Assembly: GCA_015680685.1 (NCBI GenBank)
Contig: MNCI01022074.1
Span: forward strand, 286,730 to 350,729
Reading direction: 5' to 3'
DNA from: Gnetum montanum
Lineage: Eukaryota; Streptophyta; Gnetopsida; Gnetales; Gnetaceae
Length of the DNA: 64,000 nt
The notes below the pieces were generated by a model. The model did not search any database, had not been told where the DNA came from, and saw only the letters and a list, made by a program, of their open reading frames with translations. The position numbers and the translations under genes are program-made. Below, one piece after another: positions 46,134 to 58,991 of this stretch; position 1 is the first letter of the stretch, and every line of letters starts with the position of its first letter.

Positions 46134-46349
46134 GTGAGTATTGCCTTGTGCCTTCGAGGGCTTATGCACCTCTTAACCTACATTAGGTTAAGAGATAGTT
46201 ACATGACTAAGGTATCCCCTTAGTTCATTTACATATCTTGCTTGTCTTTTATTTTTTTTGCTTGTATAGTTATATTTGTGTTACTTGCATCTAGCATTAG
46301 TTATTTCATTTCTTTAGTTTATGCAATATCATTTAGCAAAAAAGAAAAA

Positions 46350-46510
46350 AAGAAAAAAAATGACACCATGGCCTACTAAGGCCTAAGACTGGCAACTTAC
46401 TTTTCTTTGCATAGTGACCTGAGATGGCCTTAAATTAGCGATGGTCCAAAATGACTTTAAACTAGTAATGGCCCTTCCGCCATGGCCCTAAATTGGCACA
46501 GGGCCCACAA
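46350..46510 (+). repeat. Tract near intron donor (B)
   Basis: 'gacctgagatggccttaaattagcgatggtccaaaatgactttaaactagtaatggcc' and neighbours; same unit as 14703-14890 in A, more degenerate. Preceded by an A-rich run at 46338-46360. Confidence 0.6.
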
Positions 46511-46701
46511 GGGGCCTAGTTGCATCAATCAATCACAAGTTAAAATTTCTAAAACATTACATAAAGTATAACAAAATGATATATGATTCATCATTACATT
46601 TCCATTAAATCATCAATAAAATATATAGTTTAAGTATACATCTGAAACAAAAATTGTCAAAAATGTAAATTTCCCAATAGCAGGGCTACATCTTGGGCTA
46701 C

Positions 46702-49700
46702 TTAGCTAGTGGTATTTGGTGGGGCCTGGGGTTCTTCTTCTTCCTCTTCCTCTATTGCTTCACTGGGGTTTGTGCCATAACCCAGAACCTATGTTAAGAA
46801 AAATAAAATAATAAATTAGCTAACAGATAATTGACATGAAAAAGTATCACATAATAAATAAAGAACAATTCAAACCAAACCAACCTGAGAAGGACCTACA
46901 TCCATATCTGGAGGCATCCTATCGAGGCCTGCCTCTAAGCATTGGAGGATTTCCACCTCTAATAGCTATGTCAAATCCTCCTCGTTGAGGTGAATACCTA
47001 TGAGAGTCTTTCCTTTCTCCATAGCTATTCATGAGGATGGCCTTGGTGAAAACATAGTAGAAGAAACCTCTCCCAAAGGCATAGCAATGTGTCTCTCTAG
47101 GATTCCACTCACAACTACATTACTAACAAATAATTCATAAGCCCACATTGTGTCAATGGTGTCAAGGAACATGCCACAGAAATGGCACTCCATGGAATCA
47201 TCTTTGTAGCTTTTAAGGTATGCCTCTCACTTTTGTTTATAATGGTGTTTGTGGTTCTTTTGAGTTTGACCTCATTGATACACTTTGGTGCTATAATCCT
47301 TCTAGTCCTAGTTATTCCTAGCTAGTAGGTCCATTTGTAGCCATTACTTGATCACCTCTTGGGTGGCCTTATTTTTGCTAGGGATAGCTGAGTAGTACCT
47401 AGCATAATTAATCTTAGTTGTTTGCCAAGTACCATCCCCTTGATCATGAGCTACTAGGAAGTTACAATAGGCCTGTAGGTCCTCTAGTTTTGCATCCTGG
47501 CTTGCCCCTTTGTCCTAGAGCTCATGTACCTATTTCCATAGATGCTCGTTAGTGCACTTGCATTCCCACAATGCTCTCATAGAAGATAGCACACACTTAC
47601 TTGTCTCATCATACACATGATAAGGCACTTGCTTCACTTCAAGGGAAACTTAGACATAACATCAACTCTAGCCATCTTGTTTAGGTCCCACCAAAGCTAG
47701 GAGCCTATTGTTATACAATAGGCAAGATAATATTAACTATAAACTTAAAAATCAAATCAATGAAGTAAGGTAGGAAAACATGGACATACTGATCTTAGGA
47801 TTCATTTGTTGTATGTAGTCCAGCATGTCCTCCACCAGGCCTTGCATGAAGGTGAACTTGTCAAGTGCCTTCACCCATGGCTACATGTGAAATGTAGATG
47901 TGAACATTGGACCCTCAATGTAAACACCAATGGCTATGATACAACATGTTTAGTAATTATGATACAACTAGCAGTGAAAGGTGTAAGGGTTAAAAAACAT
48001 AAGAAAAGATGGTGATGCAAAGATCCTACCCAACAAGCCCTTAGATGTAAGAGTGGAGAGATCATCCATCTGCATGCTATCAAAGAAATTTTCAAACTCA
48101 CCCTAATCCAACTGCAACAGCCCTTTCCATAGGACCTCTACAGTTTCTTGCTCCTCTTCCTCTCATACCTATCCCTCATTTTGAGAAGGGAAATCATCTA
48201 CTATGGTCTCTGTTACTATCGTAGAGTCCCTCTTGCCTACATTCGATGATCCACATAAGTTAGTATTAGAATTTTCAATGATTAGTATAGCATAGAATAG
48301 CATGTATAGCAATATCCAATGATTTACAATCACCTACAATTTTTGAACATAAATTGTGGGGTGTGAATTCTTAATTTTTTTGCCATTGTCCTGTCATCAT
48401 GTATGAGCTTCTTTGTGGGGTGTGACTTCTTAATTTTTATTCTATACAATCCCACTACCTCAACATTGATTCATGCCCCTCCAACTACATTTTTTGTGTT
48501 AGCTGCTGGGGCCTCACCTACACTATCATGTGAGTGGTGAGATCATCCCAAGTGGCCTCTAGTCGTTATAGAAAATTACTCACCAATTGCCTCTAGGGGA
48601 TCCTATGACCATATGGTAGTGAAAAAATGTCAAATCCATGGCCTAGAGAGTTTCTTTTGGTCCTACATCACCCATCATCCATCCTCATGAACAACCAAGA
48701 ACTCCACGAACCTTTGTAGGCATCTTGCAAAGAATGTGAAGTGCACATGTGACCTTGCTTGGAGGTTGTAGCGCAATATGATAATTTTGGTGCATACACC
48801 ACTAGCAAGGTAAGATGCCCAATTGTACCATGTGCCTTTCTCTATCACATCCCTCATCATCCAAGCCTATTGGATCCCAAGAATTTTCCTTTGGGAGAGT
48901 AGCTTTGGAAACACATGGAAATGAAAGACTAGATAGAGGTGATGGACAACAAGTAGTCTCACTTCTTTGATGAGTATTCCTCTATGAGACTTAGAAGTAC
49001 CTAGCCACTCCTAAACATTCCCTCTGTGGTCCATGTCTTTCTTAGTATTTTTAACAACTAGTAGGCCCTTAGAGGGGAGGTTGGAGAGGTTCACAAAGAA
49101 ATACTCTCTAAGGTCAAAAACCACCTACACACCATGAGCCTGTGTAATGAAGCAAATGCACTCTCACTGAAGGAGTTAATGATAGCAACCATTTTGACCA
49201 CTAGGATGCTCAGTCCAAGGGCCAAGAAAAGGTCCATTAGCCTAGCCCATTGAAGCTTTCTAGTTAACTCTAGTAGGGCCTCATGGCACAACAATGTTGC
49301 CTCAACATCACCATATTTCATGATGAGGGTAGCTTCAATGTGGCCTGTTGCAACCACTATGACCTCTTTAGAAGTGACTGTATCTACCATAGGCAAAATA
49401 AAAATTAACAACATGAGAAAAACAAAGTGGAAAATGCATAAAAATATGAATGATGATGCACTACTTATGTGGCACAAATGGTGTGCAAGATGGTGGTGGT
49501 GGGGCGAAGACCACACACTCAACATCCAACTAGCCATAGGTTTGACACCTCTCATAGGCCTTATGAAACCAATGAGGGTATTTTTCCAAGTTAGATCCAA
49601 TCTATCCAATCATCACTATGCAAAAATTCTCAAAGGATGAGAATTCTTGCAAGGCAGTATGAGTCAAGTTAAAGGCCCCTCTCTCATCATGGAGGCCAAG

Positions 49701-51414
49701 TGTGTCAATAGTAAATCTAGCAACAAACATAAGTTGTTAACATCCTTGTGTGAGTTATGATCAAATGGATAACGTGAAAAATCATAAAAGAACTCACCCT
49801 CTAGCACAATATACTATCCTAGGTGGGTTTTGAAAAGGAGTGGGTATTCATCAAGCAACAAACAAAGTGTTATTATTGTTATAGCATTGGAATTCTAGCA
49901 TCTGCCAGATCCTAGATAAAGGCCTAAGGCCCCTAGGGCCCTACCCTAAACTCCCTACTCCATCATTAGTAGTGGGCTCATTAGATATAAATCTTGGGAT
50001 GCCCCATTTTTCCCCAACCAATAATGTTTCTGTGATGATGCTAGCTACTTCTACTGCCAAGTGTGATGACATCATTACACTGAAGTGTCAAAGCAAGAAT
50101 TCTAGAAACTCATGTGCTCCTAACCTCAACCACACTACTTGGTGACCCATACACATGTGTGGTGTAGGTAAATTTGGCATGGGTTTGCTCATACAATGTA
50201 AGACTCTCATCAGCTTCACCATAATGAGGATGGGTTTCAACAGTACCCTATAGCCACAATAGTAATAAGAGGAGAGTGTTAGCATTGGATATAGAAAAAA
50301 ATACATCAAAATTATACTTAGCAGTAGAACCAGTAGTTTCCCTAGTAAACCTCATGGGAAAGGGATGTCGGCATACCCATTTGATATGCCTAGTCCTCAA
50401 CAAGGCATAACATTAATGTCTCTATTTCACATTTATACTTATCATTTTTTCAAACTTTGAAATTTTCTAACTATTAGTTATGCTTTCCATAGAGTGTAAC
50501 CCTTGAAAAAACATTAAATTTGTTTTAACTATTGGTTATGCTCCTAGTAGAGCATAACTCTTGAAAATTTTAGAATGTTTCTAATTGTTGGCTATGCTCC
50601 TTGCAGAGCGTAACCCTTGAAAAAATGAAAATTCTAATAAATTTTGGTCATGCTCTTAGGAGTGTATCCTCCATACAAGTAAGTTCAAAAATTTTCTAAC
50701 TTGTAAAAGTGTAACATTAAAGTGTAATGTCCAAGTGTAAAAATCTAGGTGTGAGATGGTTGTGACCCTTATGGTCACCCTGCCCACTCTGTTATGCTAT
50801 GTGTTCTCATCTCATGTGACTTTCCCACATGCCTCTACATCCTACAATCCCTAACCTATGTGTTGCACTCACATGCATGCCTATTGGAAGAAGAGGTAAA
50901 TCCTCAGTGCCACATCTACCATTGTCCATCCCTCCATGTTCCAGGTTGTAGCCATCTTAGCCACAGCCAAAACAACAAAGAAAAAATCTCTATAGAAAGC
51001 ATTTCGGCCCTGTCCCACATCTTGCATGATAAAAAAAAAGCCCTCATCCTACATTGCACATGGTACACAAAAAACCCCACATAGAAAACCTAGAATAGTA
51101 AAAAAGACCCCAAAAACTTGTCACTCACCATGCACATTCACTCTTAGTCGTGGATGCCATGGAAATCACAATGGAGGTGGAAATTCTTGCCTAGGGTAGG
51201 CCACCCCTAAAACCCAAAACCCCATGTAAAAAATGTAAAAATCCAATAGAAAAAGAAAAAAATCCCAAGGGTAGAGTATAGTGTCATACCTAGCTGACGG
51301 TGTCTCCCTACGCTCCTCTATGCATGCCCTAGGAAGGTGTCCCAATGCATGTTCTCCCTCATCCACATTGATAAGGCTAGGGTGTTGGCATTCACTATGG
51401 CATGTCATGGTCAA
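46702..51414 (-). pseudogene. Antisense multi-exon gene of element B
   Basis: Homologue of the antisense gene in A. Exon 1 from ATG at 51414 (MTMTCHSECQHP) to a donor AG|GTATGAC near 51290. The exon 2 acceptor GGCTATAG|GGTACTG matches the third copy base for base in position; the product reads VKLMRVL, then NLPTPHM. The exon 2 donor is AGAGG|GTGAGTTC near 49800. Exon 4 (about 49390-49100) reads SKEVIVVATGHIEATLIMK and MDLFLALGLSILVVKM, aligning with PKEFIVITGCTEATIFMK and MYLFLALTPSTLATKK in A. Then WYNWASYL and HFTFFARCLQRFVEFLVVHEDG (48860-48675), WVKALDKFTFMQGLVEDM (about 47880), AMEKGKTLIGIHLNEED (about 47020) and an acidic last exon ending TAA at 46704-46702. Several stops. Exon limits other than those given are approximate. 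Function unknown. Confidence 0.68.
50441..50665. repeat. TATGCTC motif repeats in first intron of antisense gene B
   Basis: Four units at about 62-base spacing: 'ttatgctttccatagagtgtaacccttgaaaa', 'ttatgctcctagtagagcataactcttgaaaa', 'ctatgctccttgcagagcgtaacccttgaaaa', 'tcatgctcttaggagtgtatcc'. Same motif as the LTR B palindrome. Confidence 0.7.
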
Positions 51415-51539
51415 TGGTTATGCTTTAGTCTTCTTTGTCTTTGTCACTATGCTCTGACTCTCTCTACTTTGGTCGTGCTATGCTTTGTGATTTCTTGTTT
51501 TAACTTTTGAAACTAAAGGTTGACCATGGTAAAATTTCC

Positions 51540-51549
51540 TATTTATACT
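51540..51549 (-). promoter_or_regulatory. TATA-like box upstream of antisense gene B
   Basis: TATAAATAGG on the minus strand, about 125 bases before ATG 51414. Three 'tatgct' motif copies lie between (51418-51500). Confidence 0.5.
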
Positions 51550-51779
51550 ATTCTAGTGTGATGGACATGTCACCTACTCAGATATTGTCCCACGTCCTAC
51601 ACATAATGTAGAACAAGCATAGCACCCAAAGTGAGAAAAATTTTCTAACTTTTCCAATGAAACCTAGAAATTTTTTTGCATTTTTTTCTGGTTGCCTAGT
51701 AAACACCCAACCAAATTTCACATTTAAAACCTTCCTAGGCTTGCCTAAACTAATGCATCTCATGTAATCCATGGTTCGT

Positions 51780-51830
51780 TATGACCTAAACTAGCAATCC
51801 TATGGCCAACTAAGGCCCCAAATTGATTCC
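51780..51830 (+). repeat. Tract before RT acceptor (B)
   Basis: 'ttatgacctaaactagcaatcctatggccaactaaggccccaaattg', about 130 bases before the acceptor, as in A. Confidence 0.5.
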
Positions 51831-51978
51831 CACACTTACTTACTTGATCCCACAATCGCATAGTTAGGTGAATTTTTTATAGCATTGTCTTTCTTATCTT
51901 ATGCATTTTACCTTATTAAGAAAAATTCCACTTAACATTTTTTTGGTTGTTCTGTAGGAATCTTGGTAGGATTACAAC

Positions 51979-53200
51979 ATGAACACATACGAGCATCTTT
52001 ATTTTCCCTTGGTCTTGACTAGACCTTCTAGCAATTCCATGTAATGCATAAACACCGAATTCCTAGACTTTGAGCCTATAGCTTATGATGCATATGTAGC
52101 ATCCTTGGAGGCATTTCTAGATTGCCTAGACCATCTAGTCAAAGCTTTGGATCTAGAGGTATGTGATGTAACCAAAGATCCCCTCATTAAAGTCTATAGT
52201 AATGCAAAGAGGCAAGACAAAGAAATTGAAACTTAGTTCCTTATTAGAGCCTCAAATCAAATAAAGCATCACTAAAGTTCTTAATGATAATGTCACAATG
52301 TTCGCATGCTCCTACAAGGACATGTTAGGCCTAGATCCTTGCATAATACAACAAAACATTATCCTTGATCCTTGTGTAAAGCTAGTTAAGTAGAAAGCCC
52401 ACAAGGTCAAACCTAAAGTGGCATTGGCAGTTTGTGATGAAATCACCAAGCTTTACAAGGCTGGTTTCATTTAGACAGTTGACTACATAGACTAGGTTTC
52501 CAAAATTGTAGTTGTTCCTAAGAAAAATGGAAGTATACACATTTGCATAAACTCTAGAGACCTAAACAAAGAAACCATCAAAGATGATTTCCTGTTGCCT
52601 AGTATTAACCAAATCATTAATACTATGGCTAGCCATGCCTTTTTATCTTTCATGGATGGGTTCTTGGGGTACAACTAGATTCAGATCAACCTAGAGCACT
52701 AGCTTAGTACAACCTTCATGATCCCTTAGGGTACATTTAGCTATACAATGATGTCCTTTGAACTAAAGAATGTGGGAGCAACCTACCAATGTGTAATGAT
52801 GTATATATTTAGTGATTATCTACTAGATTTTCTCAATGACTACATAGACAACATAGCAGTTAAGTCCAAGGTGGTTCACAACCACGTAGATGACTTAGAC
52901 CATGTCCTCAAATGTTGCCTTAGACATGACCTTAGACTAAATCCCAAGAAGTGTGTCTTCAGTGTCAAGATTGATCACATGTTGGATTTTGTAGTATCAA
53001 AGGTAGGTATATGTGTAGACCCCAGTAAGGTTAATGTTATCACCAACTTATCACCAACAGCAAACCTTAAGGAGCTACGTGGGTTATAAGGAAAATTGCA
53101 ATTCATTCATAGGTTTATCACAAGGTTGACTGATAATATGTAGCCAATGCAACATTTGATCAAAAAGGGAGTCCACTTTGAGTGAATAGCTTAATTCCAA
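51979..53200 (+). pseudogene. Reverse transcriptase of element B
   Basis: N-terminal segment EFLDFEPIAYDAYVASLEAFLDCL and LDLEVCDVTKDPLIKV, then VVVPKKNGS, DFLLPSINQI, FLSFMDGFLGYN, SFELKNVGATYQCVMMYIFSDYLLDF. The catalytic box is NDYIDNIAVKSK (52841-52852): second Asp is Asn (GAC-AAC), as in A, at a former CpG. Open 52748-53089; other parts have stops, mostly at Trp or Gln codons. The same lineage and the same protein order as A. Confidence 0.85.
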
Positions 53201-54115
53201 GAGGCATTTGACAACCTAAAAAAGGAGCTAGCTCAACTTCCAATAGTCTACCCTTTGCAAGGAGATAAGCCATTTTACATTTACCTTACCACCTCAGGCA
53301 CATCCATCTCTTCACTACTTTGCTAGAAGTGAGATGATAACTTAGAGGTCCGTTTTTACTACCTAAACCATTCACTAGTGGCTCATGAAGCAAAATATAA
53401 TAATGTGGAGAAGAACTACCTTTCCTTTATCTTTATTCTTAAGAAGTGGAGGCATTACCTTTTCTGTAGTCAGGTCAACATTATTTGCAAAAGCAACGTA
53501 ATTTTGGCTTTTATCATAAACATCTACAAATGTAGTTTAATTGCATGATGGAAAGTAATAACCATGGGATTTGAGTTGCACTATATAGCCCAAGCACCCA
53601 AAAAAGGTCAAGTAATAGTAACACAACTCATAGCTTCGCCAATAGGCAATCAAGTGACAATAGATCTAAAATTTCTGAATGAGCATGTCAATAGCATAAG
53701 CCAAGTCCCTACCAACTTTGAGGAAATTTTACACTTTGATGATGCTTCAACCTCATAAGGGGGTAGTGTCACTGCAATCATCATGTTTTCCTCTAAGGAG
53801 ATCTAATCCTTCACGTATCACTTTTCTTTCCATTGCACCAACAAGGTAGTGAAGTATGAAGGTCTCCTTAGAGGTGTCTTAATAGCTTGTGATTTAGAAA
53901 TCCAAAACAGAATAATCTAAGGTGATTCATAGTTAGAGGTTTATGCTTGCAAAGTAAAACATTTACAACCTTACTGTGACTTGGAAAAACACTTGCTCAA
54001 GCAATTTGCAACCATAGATATCCAACATATTTCTCATAATGAAAATGCCATTGCTGATGCACTAGCCACCTTAGCCTTAAGCATAGCACCCAACATGTTC
54101 AATGTCTTACTTTCA
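53201..54115 (+). pseudogene. Two RNase H domains of element B
   Basis: The first RNase H: FYIYLTTSGTSISSLLC, YYLNHSLVAHEAKYNNVEKNYLSF, LKKWRHYLF. The second, archaeal-like: LHFDDASTS-GGSVTAII, KYEGLLRGVLIA, GDS, and AIADALATLAL. The catalytic Asp that A has lost (FNG, ANA) are present here (FDD, ADA), which shows those changes in A happened after the two diverged. Confidence 0.8.
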
Positions 54116-54117
54116 AA

Positions 54118-55437
54118 ATGGATTTCACTAAGCCCATTCCTCAAACAAAAAGAATTACATCCATAGCCACAATAAGCATAGCTCATGTACATGAGTGGTA
54201 TGACGATATTAAGATGTACATCCAAGAGGGTGAGCCTTTGCAACACCTAACAACTACCCAAAAAGATGTAGTACGAAAGTGGTCACTAAAATATGTCCTT
54301 GTAGGAGATAGCACCATATGTTATAGATCCTACGATGGAATACTACTAACCTACGTTAGTTGTAGCGAAGTGCAAATGATTTTTGATCAAGTCCATGAGG
54401 GACTATGTAGAGGTCACATAGCACCTAGGGCAATGGTAATAAAAATTAGACACTTAAGCTACTATTGGTCTTTCATGGAGTGTGATTGCATTTTCAAGGT
54501 TAAGACATGTGATATGTGATAGTAACATGACAACCTAATGCATGTGCCACCCACTGAACTACATACCATGTAGATCACATGGTCATTCTAGTGTTGGGAG
54601 TTGAACATCATAGGACGTATCATGCCTAAGTCTTCTATAGGACATAGCTTCATCATAATCATAACAGAATACTTTACCAAGTGGTTTTAATCCATTCCCT
54701 TTAGGAAGATGAAATCACAAAAATATTGCAAATTTATTCTTGGTAATATAGTGACCTGATTTGGTCTACCCATGACTATAGTCATGGATAATAGGCCATA
54801 ATTTAGCAGTGTAGAAACCAAAGCCTTCTATGAACACCTTGGCATCAAACATTCCTTTTCATCACCATACTACCCACAAGTGAATAGCCAAGTGGAGGCT
54901 ACAAATAAAGTCATTATCAACCTTCTGAAGAAGATTCTTAGCAATAGCAAATGATGATGTCATAAATAGCTATTTTATGCACTATGGGCCTACTGCATAA
55001 TATGTAGAACAACAACTAGTAAGATGTCATATAGCCTCGTGTATGGATTTGAAGCAATGTTGTCTCTTGAATTGTAGGTCCCATTGCTTTGTATGATCCT
55101 CTTGAGCTTCATTGATGAGGTTTAGAACAAGGAGTTGAGAAACATTGACCTCAACTCTATAAAGGAGGAGCACATGCAAACACTTGATTACATCGAGTCA
55201 TACCAAGAAAAACAACAGGTAAAGCACCATCACAATTAGCATCAATGCCTAATCAAGAAAGGGAACCTGGTCCTCAAGGTCATTTTTGAACCTATGAAAA
55301 AATTCTTAGTCAACTGGGATGGGTCTTTCTTGGTCATAAAGGCCTATGACAATGGAGCATTCAAGCTTGCTAATCTAGATAGTAATGAGTTTGCCAACCC
55401 GATCAACCATTCGTACCTCAAGCCCTATTACACTTGA
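54118..55437 (+). pseudogene. Integrase of element B
   Basis: Open 54118-54519: zinc-binding part (VHEGLCRGHIAPRAM, VKTCDM). The core follows in broken frames: WELNIIG, FIIIITEYFTKW, MTIVMDNRP-FSS, then YYPQVNSQVEATNKVIINLLKKIL, YSLVYGFEAMLSLEL, and the C-terminal KKGNLVLKVIFEPMKKF, FLVIKAYDNGAFKLANLDSN, ending TGA at 55435-55437. The first core Asp is Asn (WELNIIG) and the second is kept. Matches A and C throughout. Confidence 0.8.
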
Positions 55438-55499
55438 CATGCAGCATCAACATAGCAAGATGAGAAAAAATCTTCTATGATGATAAAATAACATAGAAC

Positions 55500-55760
55500 A
55501 TTTGCTACAATGTTAAACTAGAACAAAATGTCCTTGGGATATGAAATTAGATTTGCACCCATAGCATGGTCTACCATGACCTTAAATTGGCCATCCACCA
55601 TCCACTATGATGTTAAACTAGCACACAATAGTCTACTAGGACTATAAAGTAGCACATTCCAATCTACCAAGACCTTAAACTAGGTTCATAATTTGCTAAG
55701 ACCTTAAACTAGCATGGCATGTAGTCTACTAAGATCATAAACTAGGTTTGCAATTCAGGA
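55500..55760 (+). repeat. Tract after pol (B)
   Basis: About nine units such as 'gtctactaggactataaagtagcaca' and 'ccaagaccttaaactagg'; equivalent of 24780-25110. Confidence 0.7.
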
Positions 55761-57266
55761 CCCATAGTTCAACGCACATAGTTTTGTAGACAAGTAAGCA
55801 TAAATACTTTCAACCCTTCGTTGCCTACCCACACCTCTCAAGTAAGGTGGGGTGAAACATTGTAGTTCTAGAATGAAGTTCACATTGTCAAGTAGAAGAC
55901 CTCTAGAACATTTATAGCATCACCACCCTTGGCATCTTGTTGATCTTCCAAAGATGCCTTCAAGCATCTTGCTGACCTTCTAGAGCTACTGCCACCATCA
56001 CCAATCATCTTGTTTAGAGCTCTCACTATCAGCATCACTTGCTAGAGTACCAACGATACTGTGTCCTAGCCATAGAACTACCATCCTCTAGCCATCACCA
56101 TTTCCTAGGCTTGGAAGAGCATCTAATAGCATGGCTCCTTGCCATGCTACTAGGTTTCCTAGCCCTTGTTCTTGGTAAGGAGTCCCGAGTACTTGCATCA
56201 CCAACACCTCTAGCCACTTGGGTGCTCACTTCTGGTGTGACTGCTAGAGCTTTTTCACTCTATCACCACTGATGCTTACATTGGCCTTTGTGCTTTGGAC
56301 ATTGCATGCACCTACAACTGGCATATCACTCACAACCCTTGTAGTGCCCTTGTAAATAGGAGTTTTCTCTCATCTAACATGGTGTGGTTTTTTCTTCTAT
56401 TTTCTTTGCATTGTGTTTTCACAATGAAGCCTCAATGAAAATTGTTCAAAAATGCGTTTCACCATGGTGGCAAGTCACCACACTACTCTAATGTATCTAC
56501 TTTGACTCACCAAGCTACTCAAGAGTGCACATCACTATTACCCTACTATAGCCTATTTGCATTTATCCCTTTACCTTACATTCCCTTGCATTCCTTGCAA
56601 GCCTTTCCCATGCACATGACACCCTTCTTTTAGTCAACTATAGAACCCATGATGGATGTAACACAACTTGTTCCATGGGGATCCTTTGTAGGCTGGTCAA
56701 AGCCTAGGCAAATGTAATGCAACTCATCTCAGGGAGGAAACACTTATCCTACAGATGTAATACAGTTACCCCCTAAACAAACTTTTTTGAGTGGCACATA
56801 GTCCATGTAGCAACAAACATCTTTTAGTTTAAAAAAAAGAAAAAAATGAAACAAAACAAGTGCCCAAGTAAAAATAGTAAAGTTGCAATTTAGCAGCTAG
56901 TCTAACCTTGGATCAACCATCTCACAAGTACTTTGATGAGAAATCAAAATCTCAGGGGCAAGCCATAGTCATATGTTGACTCCTCACAAAACACTAAGAA
57001 GGAATCACAATTTGATGACAAGCCATCATGGTGCCACATCCTATAGCTACATGCACAATGAACATTCTTCTCACTTGCTATCCCTTGGTCCATCCCCTTA
57101 ACCTACTTCCTATCATACTTTATTCCCTTAGCACTCTCAAGCATGGTGAGGCATTGTCTAATTGGGTACTAATGAGCAATGTTGGTGTCATGTTTGCCAT
57201 GGTGTTTTGTATTCTTTCTTAACATCTCTCACACCACTCCTCTAGACGTCAACAAAGAGGGGCTAA
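55761..57266 (+). other. 3' UTR of element B
   Basis: No recognisable protein. A-rich run at 56825-56855. Ends with 'ggtgttttgtattctttcttaacatctctc' and the polypurine tract 'aacaaagaggggctaa' right before the 3' LTR. Confidence 0.6.
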
Positions 57267-58741
57267 TGAAACACCACCAATTTTGGGCCTCAGCACTTCA
57301 ATTACAAATTTTTCTAAGTGTTAAAACTTGGCATTTTTTTCTAACTATTGGTGCTATGCTCCCTAGCTTAGCTAGTGTAGCATGTATTAAGGCCTGTTTT
57401 GCTAGATTTTCTAAGTGTCAATAGCAATTATATGAAAATTTTTCCAAGTGTTTTGCTATGCTCTCACTCTACCTACTATGCTCTAGAGCATAGTTAGTAT
57501 AGCACACACTTCCATGGCTAGTTTATCCAAGTGCCAAGCTAGAAGTTATCAAGATTGCTTAGGATGGAAGAAATAGTTTGGCAAATTTTCTTTCTCCTAG
57601 GTTGCTATGCTTTGCTATGCTCTAGAGCATAGCAAACCTTTTAGTCATCATTTTTGCCCAAATATTAAGCAAGAAGCTATCAAGCTATCTCAACATGGAA
57701 GAGACATTTGGGAAATTTTCTAACTCGTGAGGCCACCTCTCCTATTATGCCCTAAAGCATAGCTAGCATAGCATGAAGGAAAATTCTAGATTCTATAAAA
57801 TTTTTTCTAGGTATCCCTACTATGCTCTAGAGCGTAGCTAGCATAACTAGTGCTAGATATCAAAATTTTGCAAAATTTGACTAAGTGTTATGCTATGCTC
57901 TAGTGTGTAGCTAGCGTAACACTGAAGAAAAGCCTGTAATAGCCTCCAAAAGCCTCTAGAACTGAGCATCAGCCTTTGTCTTAGCTCTAACATCCCTTCA
58001 GCAATCAAGATCAATTTGAATCTCTTTTGCATCCCCTTTGGTCCCCAAAATTGTACTTATGTTTGACCCTACTTGAACGAGGGAAAGATGTAGTCCCAGA
58101 GTATAGCCTCTAAGTTGTATTGTTTTTGCATAGTTTTTAGGTATATTGGAGTTATTCAAACTTTGGCACATGTAGTCTTGGCAGTGTAGTTATAGTTTAG
58201 CCATCTTTTGGGATTCGTTGTAGTACTCTAGAGCATAACACTTTGCTACTCCCATGGGATTGTAGTAAGGATTTAGTGTGGCCCCACTTACCCTTATGCC
58301 ACGTGGCACCCGATCTACATTTTGCACTAACCCTAGCCCTATAAATACACCTACATTCAACATTTTATGGGTTGGAAAATCAAAAGAGCATTGGGAATTT
58401 TGGCATTCTGAGCATTCTTGGCACTCTTTCACTAGAGCACTCGAGCACATTGAGCACTTTAGTGCATTCCAAGATCCCGTTAAATAACTAGTGCACATTG
58501 TCCAGCATGCAGTCCACTACTACCTTTGTAGAACATAACAATAGCCAACCTAGCAGGTATAGTTTCCTTGGAAACTATTAGTTCCATGTCCTGAACATCC
58601 CAGAGACTATGTCCCAAACATCCTATAGGCCATTTAAGGCACTCTATTTCTATTTCCAAGAAGGCCCTCGCATGGACTCAAGGTTAGGCTGCATGCCTGC
58701 TAACCTCTTGGTGTTCCAGCCACTAACATTTTTGATCATCA
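57267..58741 (+). repeat. 3' LTR of element B
   Basis: Partner of 40350-42142 with about 320 bases deleted (junction near 58605-58630). TATAAATA at 58340-58347. Confidence 0.88.
57475..57494. repeat. Perfect 20-bp palindrome in LTR B
   Basis: ACTATGCTCTAGAGCATAGT is its own reverse complement. A sister copy near 57828 reads TATGCTCTAGAGCGTA, keeping one ancestral CpG. Confidence 0.85.
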
Positions 58742-58991
58742 CAATTTCTAGCAAAGGTTCTTATGTTAGTAGCATCCAAATTTTAGCATGAAATCCTCCT
58801 ATCTTCGTCACAGCTAGCATTGATCTCCCATCCTTCTCAGTTTTCAACCATTTCTAGCATTAAGCCTATCATGGCACCAAAGCAACAAGGGGAAAAGAGC
58901 CAAAACAATGTGATCTAGAAGGTGGATGAATGTTCCTAGGATCTAGAAGAAGTACCCAAGCCCATTCAAGCTTCTTCTATTTCTGCTCCAA

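Larger units (their letters stand above)
46134..51957 (+). other. Ogre-like intron of element B
   Basis: Donor G|GTGAGTATTGCC at 46134 and acceptor TTTTGGTTGTTCTGTAG ending 51957, 21 bases before an ATG. The donor codon and phase match A. Contains the antisense gene and two ttaaact tracts at its ends. Confidence 0.6.
40350..58741 (+). mobile_element. Element B: Ty3/gypsy, Tat lineage, 18.4 kb, with nested antisense gene
   Basis: LTRs at 40350-42142 and 57267-58741 share 'accaccaattttRggcc' starts and 'ggtcatca' ends. Same order as A: primer site, gag, protease, intron with antisense gene, RT, RNase H, archaeal-like RNase H, integrase, 3' UTR. The flanking 5-mers (AGCTC and CAATT) do not match, so the target duplication has decayed or the ends are a few bases off. 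More frameshifts than A. Confidence 0.85.
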
